A DNA stretch of 64,000 nucleotides from Candidatus Gordonibacter avicola. GTDB lineage: Bacteria > Actinomycetota > Coriobacteriia > Coriobacteriales > Eggerthellaceae. Of the stretch, positions 41,177-50,860 are shown piece by piece (the stretch's first letter is position 1; each line of letters starts with the position of its first letter). The DNA lies in assembly GCA_019113915.1 (NCBI GenBank), contig DXGM01000015.1, positions 30,760 through 94,759 of the forward strand. Direction: 5' to 3'. The notes beneath the pieces are model-generated. The model was given only the letters and a program-made list of their open reading frames with translations. It was not told the origin of the DNA and ran no database searches. The translations under genes and the position numbers were made by a program.

Positions 41177-42760
41177 TTAGTCCCCTATCCGCATCAGGCC
41201 GTACTCGATGGAATCGACGAGCGCGTTCCATGAGGCCTCGATGATGTTTTCCGATACGCCTACGGTGCCCCAGCTGCCGTGCTTGTCGTGCGTGGTGATG
41301 ATGACGCGGGTGATGGCGTCGGTGCCCACGTTTTCGTCGAGGATGCGCACCTTGTAGTCCACCAGTTCCATGTCCGCCACCTGGGGATAAAACGCCACGA
41401 TGGCCATGCGCAGCGCGTTGTCGAGCGCGCCGACCGGGCCCGCACCCTCGCCGGTAGCCACGAAGCGCTGGTCGCCCACATGGATTTTGATGGTGGCTTC
41501 CGACATGGCGTCCTTCGCGAGCGCGCCCGTGTCCTCGTGGTCGTCCACAATAACGCGGAAGCTTTCCAGCGTGAAGTGCGGGCGGTACGCGCCCAGATGG
41601 CGTTGCAGCAGGAGCGCGAGCGAACCGTCGGCAGTCTCGTAGGAGTAGCCAAGCGCCTCGCGCGCCTTGATGTCGTCAAGGATGGCCTGCGTTTTGTCGG
41701 GATGTTCGGCCAGGTCAATGCCGAGGCCCTTCGCCTTCGCCACGAGCGACGCCTTGCCGGCCAGCTCGCTCACCAGCATGCGCTGGGTGTTGCCTACGCT
41801 TTCGGGGCGCGCGTGCTCGTAGGCCTCCGGGAAGCGCGCGATGGCGCTGGCGTGCAGGCCGCCCTTGTGCGCGAACGCCGACGCGCCCGTGTAGGGGTGG
41901 TGCACCGGCACCGACATGTTGCACGCCTCGGCCACGAACTGGGAAACACTGGTGAGGTCGCGCAGGTTGTCGGGGCCCACCGTGCTGCAGCCCATTTTTA
42001 GTTCGAGGTTCGCAATAACCGTGAGCAAATCGGTGTTGCCCACGCGCTCGCCGATGCCGTTCACCGTGCCCTGCACCTGAGTTGCGCCGGCGCGCACGGC
42101 GGCCAGCGTGTTCGCCACGGCGCAGCCCGAGTCGTTATGGCAGTGAATACCCAGCTGCTGACCAGGCAGTTCGCGCGCGACGGCCGCCACGATGTCTTCC
42201 ACTTCGTGGGGCAGCGCGCCGCCGTTCGTTTCGCACAGGTCGATGGAATCCGCGCCCGCTTCGCTAGCCGCGCGCACGCAGGCAAGCGCGTAGCTGGGGT
42301 TGGCCTTGTAGCCATCGAAGAAGTGTTCGGCATCGAACACCACCTCGCGACCCTGCGCTTTCAGGAAGGCCACGGAGTGGGCAATCATGCGCACGTTTTC
42401 GTCGAGCGTGGTTTGCAATGCGCGCGTGACCTGGGCATCCCATGTCTTCCCCACGATGGTAACGATGGGTGCGCCACTGGCGACGAGGTCTTTGAGCCCC
42501 TGGTCATCGGCCGCCGCAACGCCCTTTTTGCACGTGGAGCCGAACGCCGCGATGCGCGCATGCTTGAGCGGCATCGTGCGGACGCGCTCGAAAAACGCGA
42601 TGTCTTTGGGGTTCGACGCGGGGAACCCGCCCTCGATGGCGTCAATACCGAACGCGTCAAGGCGCTCCACAATGCGCAGCTTGTCCTCAAGCGAGAGCGT
42701 GACGCCCTCACTCTGCTCCCCATCCCGCAAGGTGCTATCGTAGGTGAGGATGTGATTCAC
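41177..42760 (-). CDS. cimA: (R)-citramalate synthase
   Basis: 527 aa, the length of the CimA subgroup rather than 2-isopropylmalate synthase. Condenses pyruvate and acetyl-CoA to citramalate, a threonine-independent entry to isoleucine. TIM-barrel motifs YDSTLRDGEQSEGV, GIHCHNDSGCAVANTLAA (HxH metal ligands) and QGTVNGIGERVGNTDL; C-terminal LeuA-type regulatory domain ending in HGSWGTVGVSENIIEA. Downstream of ilvE, consistent with isoleucine synthesis from pyruvate. Confidence 0.92.
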   Translation of the reverse strand: MNHILTYDSTLRDGEQSEGVTLSLEDKLRIVERLDAFGIDAIEGGFPASNPKDIAFFERVRTMPLKHARIAAFGSTCKKGVAAADDQGLKDLVASGAPIVTIVGKTWDAQVTRALQTTLDENVRMIAHSVAFLKAQGREVVFDAEHFFDGYKANPSYALACVRAASEAGADSIDLCETNGGALPHEVEDIVAAVARELPGQQLGIHCHNDSGCAVANTLAAVRAGATQVQGTVNGIGERVGNTDLLTVIANLELKMGCSTVGPDNLRDLTSVSQFVAEACNMSVPVHHPYTGASAFAHKGGLHASAIARFPEAYEHARPESVGNTQRMLVSELAGKASLVAKAKGLGIDLAEHPDKTQAILDDIKAREALGYSYETADGSLALLLQRHLGAYRPHFTLESFRVIVDDHEDTGALAKDAMSEATIKIHVGDQRFVATGEGAGPVGALDNALRMAIVAFYPQVADMELVDYKVRILDENVGTDAITRVIITTHDKHGSWGTVGVSENIIEASWNALVDSIEYGLMRIGD

Positions 42761-42800
42761 AGATAAACAACCTTTCCACTTCCAGAGGACACCTGCGTCG

Positions 42801-42925
42801 TGTCATCCTGAGCGGAGCGCGCAGCGCGAAGTCGAAGGATCCCGTACGGTGTCAACCGACAATCGTTCAGCTAACGCCGCGCGGGATCCTTCGACTTCGG
42901 CCTTCGGCCTCCGCTCAGGATGACA
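42801..42925. repeat. Inverted pair of REP-like hairpins between ilvE and cimA
   Basis: Left 42801-42843 (TGTCATCCTGAGCGGAGC), right 42883-42925. Internal stems GCGCGC-type on the left, GGCC-TTC-GGCC on the right. The 39-bp spacer has GCTAACGCC, also present in the copy at 63729. Confidence 0.85.
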
Positions 42926-42931
42926 GGGTTA

Positions 42932-43855
42932 CTAAATCTCGGTGAGCCAATCAGCGTATTCTTCAATCTGGCCATACGCCACAGCAAAGAAACGATCCTG
43001 CAGCGCGCGGGTGATTTCGCCCGGCTTGCCGATGACGCGGCCGTCAACGCTGCCGATGGGCGTAAGTTCGGCAGCCGAGCCGGTCATGAACACCTCGTCG
43101 GCAATGTAGAGGTCGCTGCGCGTGAGGCTTTCCTCAATAGCCGGAATCTCCAGGTCATCGGCCAGGCAGAGAATCGTGTCGCGCGTGATGCCTTCCAGCA
43201 GACCGTCGGACAGCGGCGGCGTGGACAGCACACCATCTCGCACGATGAACAGGTTCTCGCCCGTGCCTTCGCACACAAGACCCGCCTCGTTCAGCATGAT
43301 GGCTTCTGCGTAGCCATGCTCCTTGGCCTCCAGCTTCGCCAAAATTGAATTCATGTAGGACGCGGTGGCCTTCACCGCCGGCGGGATGGAGTTGTTCGAG
43401 CGCTGGCGCCACGACGACACGCCCACGGCCACGCCGTTCTCCAGCGCGTCCGCGCCCAGGTACGATTCCCACGGCCACACGGCGATGGCCACGTCGGTGG
43501 GAGCGCCCGAGGGGTCGACGCCCATCACGCCGTAACCGCGATACACCAGCGGGCGAATGTAGCACGACGGCAGGTTGTTCTTGCGGATGATTTCCACCGT
43601 GGCCTCGCACAACTCGTCCACCGTGTACGGCAGATCAATGAGCGCAATCTTGCAGCTGCGGTGCAGGCGCTCCATGTGGTCGCGCAGGCGGAAGACGTAA
43701 CTTTTGCCGGTGTCGGGGTTCTGGTAGCAGCGGATGCCCTCGAACACGCCAGAGCCGTAGTGCAGCGAGTGCGACAAAATGTGCGTCGTGGCCTCGGCCC
43801 AGGGGATGACCTCCCCGTTCTTCCAGATGTAATCCACTTCGGTGATGTCGGCCAT
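42932..43855 (-). CDS. ilvE: Branched-chain amino acid aminotransferase
   Basis: 307 aa from the ATG at 43855 (AAAGGA upstream); an earlier in-frame start at 43987 only adds an Arg/Ala-rich stretch. PLP enzyme, fold type IV: SLHYGSGVFEGIRCY, catalytic Lys in PPAVKATASYMNS, phosphate-cup EGTGENLFIVRDG and EGITRDTIL. Catalyses the last step to Val, Leu and Ile. Same strand as cimA, separated by a REP-like pair. Confidence 0.95.
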   Translation of the reverse strand: MADITEVDYIWKNGEVIPWAEATTHILSHSLHYGSGVFEGIRCYQNPDTGKSYVFRLRDHMERLHRSCKIALIDLPYTVDELCEATVEIIRKNNLPSCYIRPLVYRGYGVMGVDPSGAPTDVAIAVWPWESYLGADALENGVAVGVSSWRQRSNNSIPPAVKATASYMNSILAKLEAKEHGYAEAIMLNEAGLVCEGTGENLFIVRDGVLSTPPLSDGLLEGITRDTILCLADDLEIPAIEESLTRSDLYIADEVFMTGSAAELTPIGSVDGRVIGKPGEITRALQDRFFAVAYGQIEEYADWLTEI

Positions 43856-44067
43856 GAACGCGTCCTTTCTCGCAGTCTCGGACGCCGCCGCACGCGATCG
43901 TTCGCAGGGTGCCGCGCGGGGCGGCGATGCGGACGAACGAGCCCGTGCGGTCTGACGTGCGGGTTCATTCCCAATGTGCTCGCTCATTGTACTCTAACCG
44001 AGTAAAGTGCGGAAACGTTTCCGGCGAAGGGGCGCAATTTTGACGAAAGAGACAGAATCGAACGGCC

Positions 44068-45417
44068 CTATATAATTAGTAGGCACACCGCCAAAAGCAC
44101 AATAAGGAGGGTGAAATTGAAGACGGTGAACTGCACAAAATAGCGGCCGGGGGTCACGCGTGCCAGGGCCTCGCGACGCGGGAAGCCGCGGCGCACGGCG
44201 CGGTACTCGTTGAAGGCGATGAGGCTGGCGAGTGAGGCCACCAGCGTGCCCGCGCCGCCCACGTTTACGCCGATGAGCAGGGCGGGATAGCTGTCCGTGA
44301 AGTGCGAGAGCAACACCGCAGCCGGCACGTTGCTGATGATTTGGCTGGCGCCGGCACTGACCAAAAGGGCGCTGTGCTCCATGGCCTGCGAGAAGAACGC
44401 CTCGACCGCCGGAATGCGCGCCATGTTGCCTGCGAACACGAAGAAGCACACGAACGTGAGCAAAAGCCCCAGGTCAACCGACTTGAGCGCCCTGCGATCG
44501 AGCACGGCCAGCGCGACAAGAACCACGCCGAACGCCACTGGATAGGGAACGGCGCGCAGCACCGAAGCAATGACCAGCACCAACAGCGCCCCATACGCAA
44601 GCGCCCGCACGCGACGTGAGAGTTGAGAGTCTTTTGGAGTTGCGGGAGTTGCGGCAGGGGCAGAAACGGAAGCTTCGGGACTAGCTGTTACCGAGTTGTC
44701 CGTTATTCCGAAGACATCTGGAGATGCGTGCTTAGCACCCGCCGCCTGTTCAGCTGGCGCTTCAGCCTGCATTTCCCCTTTCGATTTCCCCTTCCCCACC
44801 GCGGGCTGTAGCGGCTCGGGCTTCGTAAACGCAAAACAGCAAAGCGCAATGAGGGCCATCGACACCGCGAAAGGCAGCGCCATGGTGGCCATGAAGTCGC
44901 CCAGCGGGATGGCGTAACGCTCGGACAGGTAGAGGTTTTGCGGGTTGCCAAACGGCAGAATCATACCGCCGAGGTTCGCCGCCAGATTCTGCATGATGAA
45001 GGTGAACGGCAGCACACGCTCCCATCCCGCCCTCAGCAGCGTGGCTGCGGCTAGGGGCAACATCATGACCAGGGCCATGTCGTTGGTGGCGAACATCGAC
45101 AGCACCAGTGTTGACCCCACCAGCGCCGCCACCGCAGCGCGGCACGTAGAGAACCGGGCCACCAACGCCTGCGCCGCCCGCTCAAACACCCCAACCCCGC
45201 GCAGCGCCCCCACCAGCGCCAAAATCCCAAACAAACACGCGAGCGTCTTCAGATCGAAATACCCCAGATACGTTGCATCCGGCGGCACCATTGCCATGGT
45301 AACCAGCGCCGCCACCGCCGACACCACCAGCACCACATGCCCCCGCACAAACCGCCCAACCCAGGCCCGCACACCCCGCACGCGAAAGTGCCCCCGACCC
45401 CCGGAGGCACTCGTCAT
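44068..45417 (-). CDS. SLC13/ArsB-type anion permease
   Basis: 449 aa from the ATG at 45417 (GAAGGGTGAC upstream). About 10-11 helices in two inverted halves, split by a disordered Ala/Pro/Glu-rich loop near residues 215-285. Ion-transporter signatures: MFATNDMALVMMLPLAAATLL, NLAANLGGMILPFGNPQN, and ISNVPAAVLLSHFT with GVNVGGAGTLVASLASLIA. Imports or exports dicarboxylates, citrate or another anion; the ligand is not assignable. Confidence 0.85.
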   Translation of the reverse strand: MTSASGGRGHFRVRGVRAWVGRFVRGHVVLVVSAVAALVTMAMVPPDATYLGYFDLKTLACLFGILALVGALRGVGVFERAAQALVARFSTCRAAVAALVGSTLVLSMFATNDMALVMMLPLAAATLLRAGWERVLPFTFIMQNLAANLGGMILPFGNPQNLYLSERYAIPLGDFMATMALPFAVSMALIALCCFAFTKPEPLQPAVGKGKSKGEMQAEAPAEQAAGAKHASPDVFGITDNSVTASPEASVSAPAATPATPKDSQLSRRVRALAYGALLVLVIASVLRAVPYPVAFGVVLVALAVLDRRALKSVDLGLLLTFVCFFVFAGNMARIPAVEAFFSQAMEHSALLVSAGASQIISNVPAAVLLSHFTDSYPALLIGVNVGGAGTLVASLASLIAFNEYRAVRRGFPRREALARVTPGRYFVQFTVFNFTLLIVLLAVCLLII

Positions 45418-45514
45418 AACCTTGTCACCCTTCCACACTCTCATGCCGCACAGTGTAGCACGCAGAGTAGCCAAGAATATCTACCCACAATGTCAAAAGA
45501 TTCTTCGATAAGAT

Positions 45515-46519
45515 CTAAGGTAAACATTCTTGGAGTTTATCAATAAACGATGATATATCTGAGTAGTAATTAGGATACGCTCTTTGAATATCTTCCATCG
45601 AAGACGCTTTAATCAGCACCGCATCTTCTGACTCCCGTTTTGTCCGCTCAAAGCGACCGTAAGCAGCAATCGCTTCTTTCTCTTTTCCAGGAGAAAAAGT
45701 TTCAAGCCTGATCTGTTGAACATCAAAATCAATCGTGAGCAGAACGTAGTCCGCATGAACTTGTTGCGCCACTTCGTTAACCACAGAGACAGACTCAGAA
45801 TACGCTCTTAACTTGCTTGTCACCCGCAACTGCTCATTGAGGCGAACTAGCTCTTTCAGTACGTCTCGCGAATTACAAGGAACATTTGGTACGCAAGAGG
45901 TGCCCTCTTCGATAGCAAACAATTGCGAAACAAGCGCAAAGAAATATTCCTCATCTCGAGATCCAGCCCCGAACTTTAGGGATGCTTGTGTTACCACGTC
46001 ATAAACCTCAACAGCCGTTGCCCACATATGCTGAAGATTCGTCCTGATTTGCGTTTCGACCCGAAGTCCTTGATATCCATATTCTGGCGAATCAAAACAG
46101 TGGATAAGGTGAACACAGCGATAACCAGACAATTTCGGATGCGCGATATAATCTTTGCTCGAGCGGTAGGTATCGAGATGCGAAAGATCGTTCACCACTT
46201 GATATACGCGTTCTAAGTCACTCGCCACAAAACGACAACCAGCTATGTCATACATGCTGTTAAGTTTATAGGTATGACTCTCGCGCGCAAGCTTCCCTTT
46301 AATAGAGTCGATACGCTTTAGACGACATGCTAAAAAGGATCCGTCGCCCTTTCGGATAAAGCGTTCTAGCACTTCAGACATTTGGTCAAGAGGGTGCTGA
46401 TGAGCTGCTCGCCAATAGTCAACAACGTCCAATTCGTCCGAATTGACCTGGCCTGATTCGCACAACCTTTCGCCCGCCGACCGCACTCTATTCTTTGAAT
46501 ATTTTGGTTCAATTCTCAC
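45515..46519 (-). CDS. RelA/SpoT-domain nucleotidyltransferase, ToxSAS candidate
   Basis: 334 aa from a GTG at 46519 (GAGGGGGG upstream). Synthetase-fold motifs: MYDIAGCRFVASDLERVYQV, HPKLSGYRCVHLI, VETQIRTNLQHMWATAVEVY. No HD hydrolase, TGS or ACT domains. The C-terminal 130 residues are unrecognised. GC content is much lower than neighbours, which suggests acquisition. It is divergent, with 133 bp between, from a Panacea-domain gene; Panacea proteins are known antitoxins of toxic alarmone synthetases and other toxins. It could instead be an ordinary COG2357 alarmone synthetase. A clearly housekeeping-type small synthetase is at 55812-56555. Confidence 0.75.
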   Translation of the reverse strand: MRIEPKYSKNRVRSAGERLCESGQVNSDELDVVDYWRAAHQHPLDQMSEVLERFIRKGDGSFLACRLKRIDSIKGKLARESHTYKLNSMYDIAGCRFVASDLERVYQVVNDLSHLDTYRSSKDYIAHPKLSGYRCVHLIHCFDSPEYGYQGLRVETQIRTNLQHMWATAVEVYDVVTQASLKFGAGSRDEEYFFALVSQLFAIEEGTSCVPNVPCNSRDVLKELVRLNEQLRVTSKLRAYSESVSVVNEVAQQVHADYVLLTIDFDVQQIRLETFSPGKEKEAIAAYGRFERTKRESEDAVLIKASSMEDIQRAYPNYYSDISSFIDKLQECLP

Positions 46520-46652
46520 AGATACTCACCCCCCTCGTTAAGTTATATTCCTTTCTCATAGAGCACTTGTTTTAACGTGATATGCTATAGCTAAAAGAAC
46601 TGAAAGATTGCGTTGTTGAAAAGAAGACGCAGGAATATCGAAAGGAGTGGAC

Positions 46653-47111
46653 ATGGCTAACGTGCTTGACGTAGCGGCGTATGTACTTGGCAAAACGGGA
46701 GACGTGTCCACCATGAAACTTCAGAAACTCGTTTACTACAGCCAAGCCTATCATTTCGTGAAAACAGGACGCCCTCTTTTTTCGGAAGCGGTCGAAGCAT
46801 GGGCAAACGGCCCGGTAGTACCCGAGCTTTTTGCGCAGCATCGAGGAATTTACGTCATCAACCAGCAAGACTTGCCGAATGCTCGTGCCAATCACATTCA
46901 GGGTGAAGAAGCCCATACCATTGACCATGTTATTGAGGTTCTTGGATGTTTGACAGGAGCCCAGTTGAGCGACTTGACTCACAGCGAAAGTCCCTGGCGT
47001 GATGCACGATATGGATTGCCTGAGGGGGCTCGCTCTCGTTCACCTATCGAACTTACCGCTATGAGGAACTTCTATTCTTCGCCAGCGTGTTCGAACCCTG
47101 TTTTCGCATAA
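46653..47111 (+). CDS. Panacea (DUF4065/SocA-like) domain protein, antitoxin candidate
   Basis: 152 aa from the ATG at 46653 (AAAGGAG 6 nt upstream). Typical DUF4065 pattern: LDVAAYVLGKTGDVSTMKLQ, KLVYYSQAYHFVKTGRPLF, EAVEAWANGPVVPELFAQH. The C-terminal part is GLPEGARSRSPIELTAM. No extra HTH domain. As a stand-alone Panacea beside a RelA/SpoT-domain gene it would be the expected antitoxin, though the divergent layout is unusual for a toxin-antitoxin pair. Low GC like its partner. Confidence 0.82.
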   Translation: MANVLDVAAYVLGKTGDVSTMKLQKLVYYSQAYHFVKTGRPLFSEAVEAWANGPVVPELFAQHRGIYVINQQDLPNARANHIQGEEAHTIDHVIEVLGCLTGAQLSDLTHSESPWRDARYGLPEGARSRSPIELTAMRNFYSSPACSNPVFA

Positions 47112-47182
47112 TTGCTTTTACAAGGGGCAGCAATAAAAAGCCCTTTGCAGGTAGTCCGTAGGGAGCCGCACTCACCTGCCGC

Positions 47183-47411
47183 AAAAGTGTGACGCGCTTC
47201 GCGCTACCGATAACGCCAAAATGCAATGCGGCTCCCTATCATAATGACGAGGATATACTCTCATCTGGTTAACGTACTTGTTTGGTAATCCCCTACGGGG
47301 GGTTATGCCAATCGCTGGCTAACACCCACCAGCCAGTCAACCCGCGTCGTAAGGCAAGGGATGTGAGAAACCCGTGGCATAATAGCTAGCGCAATAGCGC
47401 GTCACACTTTT
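47183..47411. mobile_element. MITE-like element, copy 3 (229 bp)
   Basis: Left AAAAGTGTGACGCGCTTCGC, right ...GCAATAGCGCGTCACACTTTT. Contains CCAGCCAGTCAACCCGCGTC and GTAAGGCAAGGGA, the reverse complement of the segment in copy 1, and CCTATCATAATGACGAGG. Occupies most of the 478-bp gap between the Panacea gene and the DUF2975 gene; the rest shows nothing. Confidence 0.72.
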
Positions 47412-47589
47412 GTCTACGGTGAGACAGGTAAGGAACTTTGTTACAGCCCTATTCATTTTGCTCATAATATACAAAAGGCCTGTTGTTTTTCTTTACGCTG
47501 GCTAGTTGGCGAATGTGCTGCAGAAAAATAGGTTATGATCGTGGCCGAACTCCCCTTGGAAACGCAATCGCCTGAAAGGAATATGTGCT

Positions 47590-48147
47590 ATGGCATCCAA
47601 GGATTCTTTACGCATTGCAGATTCACTTGCTCATATGAGTAAGGTATGTGGCTCTATTGCTCGTCTGCTTAAGGCTCTCTTAGTGGCATACTGCTTTTGT
47701 ATACTTCTTTTTTATGGTGCAGTAGCAATAACCTATCTGGCACCTGGCGTCTTACCTTTCAATACACTACCAATCAATTTGTCTTTTTTGGCTCTCTTTC
47801 TTAGTATAATCACTGGAGCTATTGCGCTGTTTGTGCTTATCAGTGTTGCTGAAGATATAGCCAAAGGCAGTTCTCCCTTCACGCTTATTCAAGCTCGAAG
47901 AATAAAAGTCATTGGAATTCTTCTGCTTATATCCTTCGTATTAAAACTGTTTATACCAACAGGTTCCGTGGATTTTCTCGAAACTGATGCTGTCGAATTT
48001 GGCTTCGTGCCACACTCTTATGGAAACGGCACACCTATGACCACCATTGACATCTCGGCGTTTATTACGGCTATCATCTGCTTCTTTCTCTCGTACGTTT
48101 TCAAATATGGCGCGCTCCTCCAGCGGCTCTCCGACGATACTGTTTAG
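47590..48147 (+). CDS. DUF2975 membrane protein
   Basis: 185 aa with four membrane segments (LLKALLVAYCFCILLFYGAV, FLALFLSIITGAIALFVLIS, KVIGILLLISFVLKLFI, FITAIICFFLSYVFKYGALL) and the family motif EDIAKGSSPFTLIQARRIKV. DUF2975 proteins are usually followed by a small XRE regulator, as here with no gap. Function unknown; may sequester or modulate the regulator at the membrane. AT-rich like the preceding islet. Confidence 0.85.
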   Translation: MASKDSLRIADSLAHMSKVCGSIARLLKALLVAYCFCILLFYGAVAITYLAPGVLPFNTLPINLSFLALFLSIITGAIALFVLISVAEDIAKGSSPFTLIQARRIKVIGILLLISFVLKLFIPTGSVDFLETDAVEFGFVPHSYGNGTPMTTIDISAFITAIICFFLSYVFKYGALLQRLSDDTV

Positions 48148-48162
48148 GTGGTTGATGCTGCT

Positions 48163-48429
48163 GTGATCATTTTCCGGTTAGATCGGTTGTTGGCCCAACA
48201 CAAGATGCGCGGCGTGGAACTGGCGGAGAAACTTGGCTGCACCGTGCAAACCATATCGCGGATCAAAACCGGAAAAATTAAAGCGCTACGCATTGATACC
48301 CTTGATGAACTGTGTGAGATTTTTCACTGCCAACCTGGCGATATTATTGAATACATCCCCGACGACGAAGCGCGCCAGCGATACGGAGACGACTTTGTCG
48401 AAAAGTATCACCGCTATCTTGACGAATGA
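48163..48429 (+). CDS. YozG-type XRE regulator
   Basis: 88 aa if started at the GTG at 48163 (IIFRLDRLLAQHKM is the usual family start); an in-frame GTG at 48148 would add five residues. HTH GVELAEKLGCTVQTISRIKT, then the family tail LCEIFHCQPGDIIEYIPDD. Cotranscribed with the DUF2975 gene. Confidence 0.85.
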   Translation: MIIFRLDRLLAQHKMRGVELAEKLGCTVQTISRIKTGKIKALRIDTLDELCEIFHCQPGDIIEYIPDDEARQRYGDDFVEKYHRYLDE

Positions 48430-48460
48430 GATTCCGGCGAAAGCGCACCTCACCCGTGCC

Positions 48461-49963
48461 TCACCAATGGCACACCACAACATCCCCCGCTTGAATAAGG
48501 GAGTAAAGCGCAGCCGCCTGATACGGAGGAAGATTCACGCACCCGTGGCTTCCGAGGCCTTGGCGATACAGGTCACCGCCGAAACCGGAGGTTTGCCAGT
48601 CGGCATCGTGGAGCCCAATGACGTTGCCCACAAAGGGCATCCAATATTGAACTGTTGAGGTGTACTTCGTGCCATCCAGATTCGTACCCTTCAACTCGGA
48701 GGGACTTTGCTTCTGGTTGAGCCAATAGACGCCAGCGGGCGTATTGTGCACGCCGTTCGGTGTGCCCGTAATGCAAGCCGATTCCCACACAAGAGCCCCC
48801 GCGTCATCATAAAAGCGAACGTACTGCTCTGAGAGGTCGATATCGCAATAGCGCGCTCCCCAATCCTGCGCCCCTAGTCCGTTGAAGGCGGTACCGGTCG
48901 TTTTGCAGGGAATCTCGAACGGGCCGACCGAACCGTTCACCACCCCCTCTTTCACCAGGGCAAGGAGAAGTTCTTCGTCAATCGACCACCCGTAGGGCCC
49001 ACCGGAAACACTTATCACCTTTCCGTCGGGTCTTGTGTAGGTGCGCTGCGCGCCCGTGGTGGTGCAGGCGGTGGTCAGGTCGTGCACCCATGAAGAAAGA
49101 GCACCTTCGTCGAGAGTTGCCGCGAGGTCACCACCGAAGCGAACCCATGAGGCAACAAGCGCAGGTGAGACCACACCGGCCTCCGCTCCGCCCAGCGTGA
49201 GTTGTATGTGTGCCTTAATGAGCGCGTTCGCTTCGTGGGCCGCGCTTTTCAGGTGGGCGTCCGTGGCAAGAAGTGCCGGCGTTTGCAAGTGCTCGTCGGT
49301 GAGCATGACCGTTGGCTGCAACGACGCAACCGCCTGGGCAACCGACTTGGTCACTTCGGAGGCATCAAGGGCGGTTCCCAATTTCTCAGGCTGCACAACG
49401 AACAACTCGGACGGCTCATCAAAAACGATGCATGCGTCAACCGGAAGATCAGCGGTTTCGTTGAAGGCATCCACTGCGCCGCGAACCACCGCATTAAGCG
49501 AACTTGCACTGTAGGAGGCCGCAAGTTCTCTGGCAACATCGCGCTCTTGCCAGATGTTCACAGGCCAGAGCCAGAAGCTGGTGGTCGCCAACATGTTTGC
49601 AGCCGTTCTTTCGGCGTCAAGCCTCACACCGGCACGTGCCGCTGATATCTTCGTCGAAAACCCGTGGCCCGACACCGTTACTTCATAGTTAGCAAGATCG
49701 GCCTCAATGAGATCACCCACCTCGCTTGGGGTCTTCAGCGAAATATCCCGCTGCGAAAGTGTTGTCCCAGGAAGAAAGTGGGTAGCGAAGAAGAAAGAAC
49801 CGGCAAGATACACCATCAGCAGCAGCCCAATGAGCACCCCAAACACACAGGCGAACCTCCGTCTCCCGTTCGGCTTTTGACCAACATCGAACGATTCTGA
49901 GTTCTCCGCAAGCATGTCTTGAGGTTCGTTATTGGGTGAATCACTATCGAAAACGCCAATCAT
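48461..49963 (-). CDS. Membrane-anchored L,D-transpeptidase
   Basis: 500 aa. Cytoplasmic N-tail, one membrane anchor (FACVFGVLIGLLLMVYLAGS, residues 37-57), two peptidoglycan-binding-4 type repeats (TTLSQRDISLKTPSEVGDLI onward) and a C-terminal YkuD domain with active site SHGCVNLP preceded by GLHDADW. Forms 3-3 crosslinks in peptidoglycan and can resist beta-lactams. Convergent with the XRE gene, 31 bp apart. Confidence 0.93.
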   Translation of the reverse strand: MIGVFDSDSPNNEPQDMLAENSESFDVGQKPNGRRRFACVFGVLIGLLLMVYLAGSFFFATHFLPGTTLSQRDISLKTPSEVGDLIEADLANYEVTVSGHGFSTKISAARAGVRLDAERTAANMLATTSFWLWPVNIWQERDVARELAASYSASSLNAVVRGAVDAFNETADLPVDACIVFDEPSELFVVQPEKLGTALDASEVTKSVAQAVASLQPTVMLTDEHLQTPALLATDAHLKSAAHEANALIKAHIQLTLGGAEAGVVSPALVASWVRFGGDLAATLDEGALSSWVHDLTTACTTTGAQRTYTRPDGKVISVSGGPYGWSIDEELLLALVKEGVVNGSVGPFEIPCKTTGTAFNGLGAQDWGARYCDIDLSEQYVRFYDDAGALVWESACITGTPNGVHNTPAGVYWLNQKQSPSELKGTNLDGTKYTSTVQYWMPFVGNVIGLHDADWQTSGFGGDLYRQGLGSHGCVNLPPYQAAALYSLIQAGDVVVCHW

Positions 49964-50159
49964 CTTCGCCTCGTTATATGCTCAGTAAATAACTAGTTAT
50001 CTAGTAATCAATTAAGCGAACATGGTAATTAATTGATAGAATATGGTCAGCATGATACTATCATAAGAACTCATTTTGCAGGAAACACCTGCTGTACTTT
50101 ATGAGTGGCGGAAGTTCTCCAAGCCGCACGCGTGTGCCACCGCATTCTAAGGAGAAGAC

Positions 50160-50750
50160 ATGAGCACAGCGACAGGTAATCGACGGATCCACGGCGCGAT
50201 GGCAGGTCTTCTCTTCGGCATTGCGGTTGTACTGTTTGCGCTGATCACCGGTTGCGCCAGCGGTCAAACCGTGGAAGTAGGTCGCGTTTCCCTCAGTTTT
50301 CCCGACGGGTTTTCGGTTCACAATGAAAGGACGAATGCCAGTGCATCCTTGCCCGAAGACATGGACGCATGGGCAAAGACGGTTGCAAATGACGATGGAA
50401 GCATTGCTTTCGTTGTAGCCGAAGTCGATGATCCCAATCGGGTAGGACTTGAAGCAGCAAAGGCCGTGCTGGAGCCCGTTGCGAAAGACCCCAGCGAGAT
50501 GAGCGAACTTGAACTTAAGGTTGCCGAAGGGACGAAGGATGCACAATTCTCCGATGCTGAAGTAGTCGAACTTAACGGCATGAGCGCACTCACACGCACC
50601 ATGACGCTTAAGGGAGTTATAGTGCGCGACTACTACGTGGAAGCGGATGGGGCCATCGCAGCCGCTATCACGGGAATATATCCCGAGTCCGCCTACAATG
50701 CTGATCCCAGCTTTTACGACAGCATATTCGCAAGCATCAAGGTGAAGTAG
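50160..50750 (+). CDS. Small lipoprotein
   Basis: 196 aa. Signal peptide with lipobox LITGC (Cys about residue 32). The mature part is a compact alpha/beta domain (VEVGRVSLSFPDGFSVHNER, VRDYYVEADGAIAAAITGIY) resembling small domains that bind or assist envelope proteins; no named family recognised. AAGGAGAAG precedes the ATG. Confidence 0.75.
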   Translation: MSTATGNRRIHGAMAGLLFGIAVVLFALITGCASGQTVEVGRVSLSFPDGFSVHNERTNASASLPEDMDAWAKTVANDDGSIAFVVAEVDDPNRVGLEAAKAVLEPVAKDPSEMSELELKVAEGTKDAQFSDAEVVELNGMSALTRTMTLKGVIVRDYYVEADGAIAAAITGIYPESAYNADPSFYDSIFASIKVK

Positions 50751-50860
50751 CACGGCTCCCCACGTTTCAAGCCAAAGCAGATAAGCCCTCGACTAGTTCG
50801 CTAGTTTCCCACCCTTCATGTTGTAGCGCTTAACGAGATGCACTATGTAGGCGCTATTCA

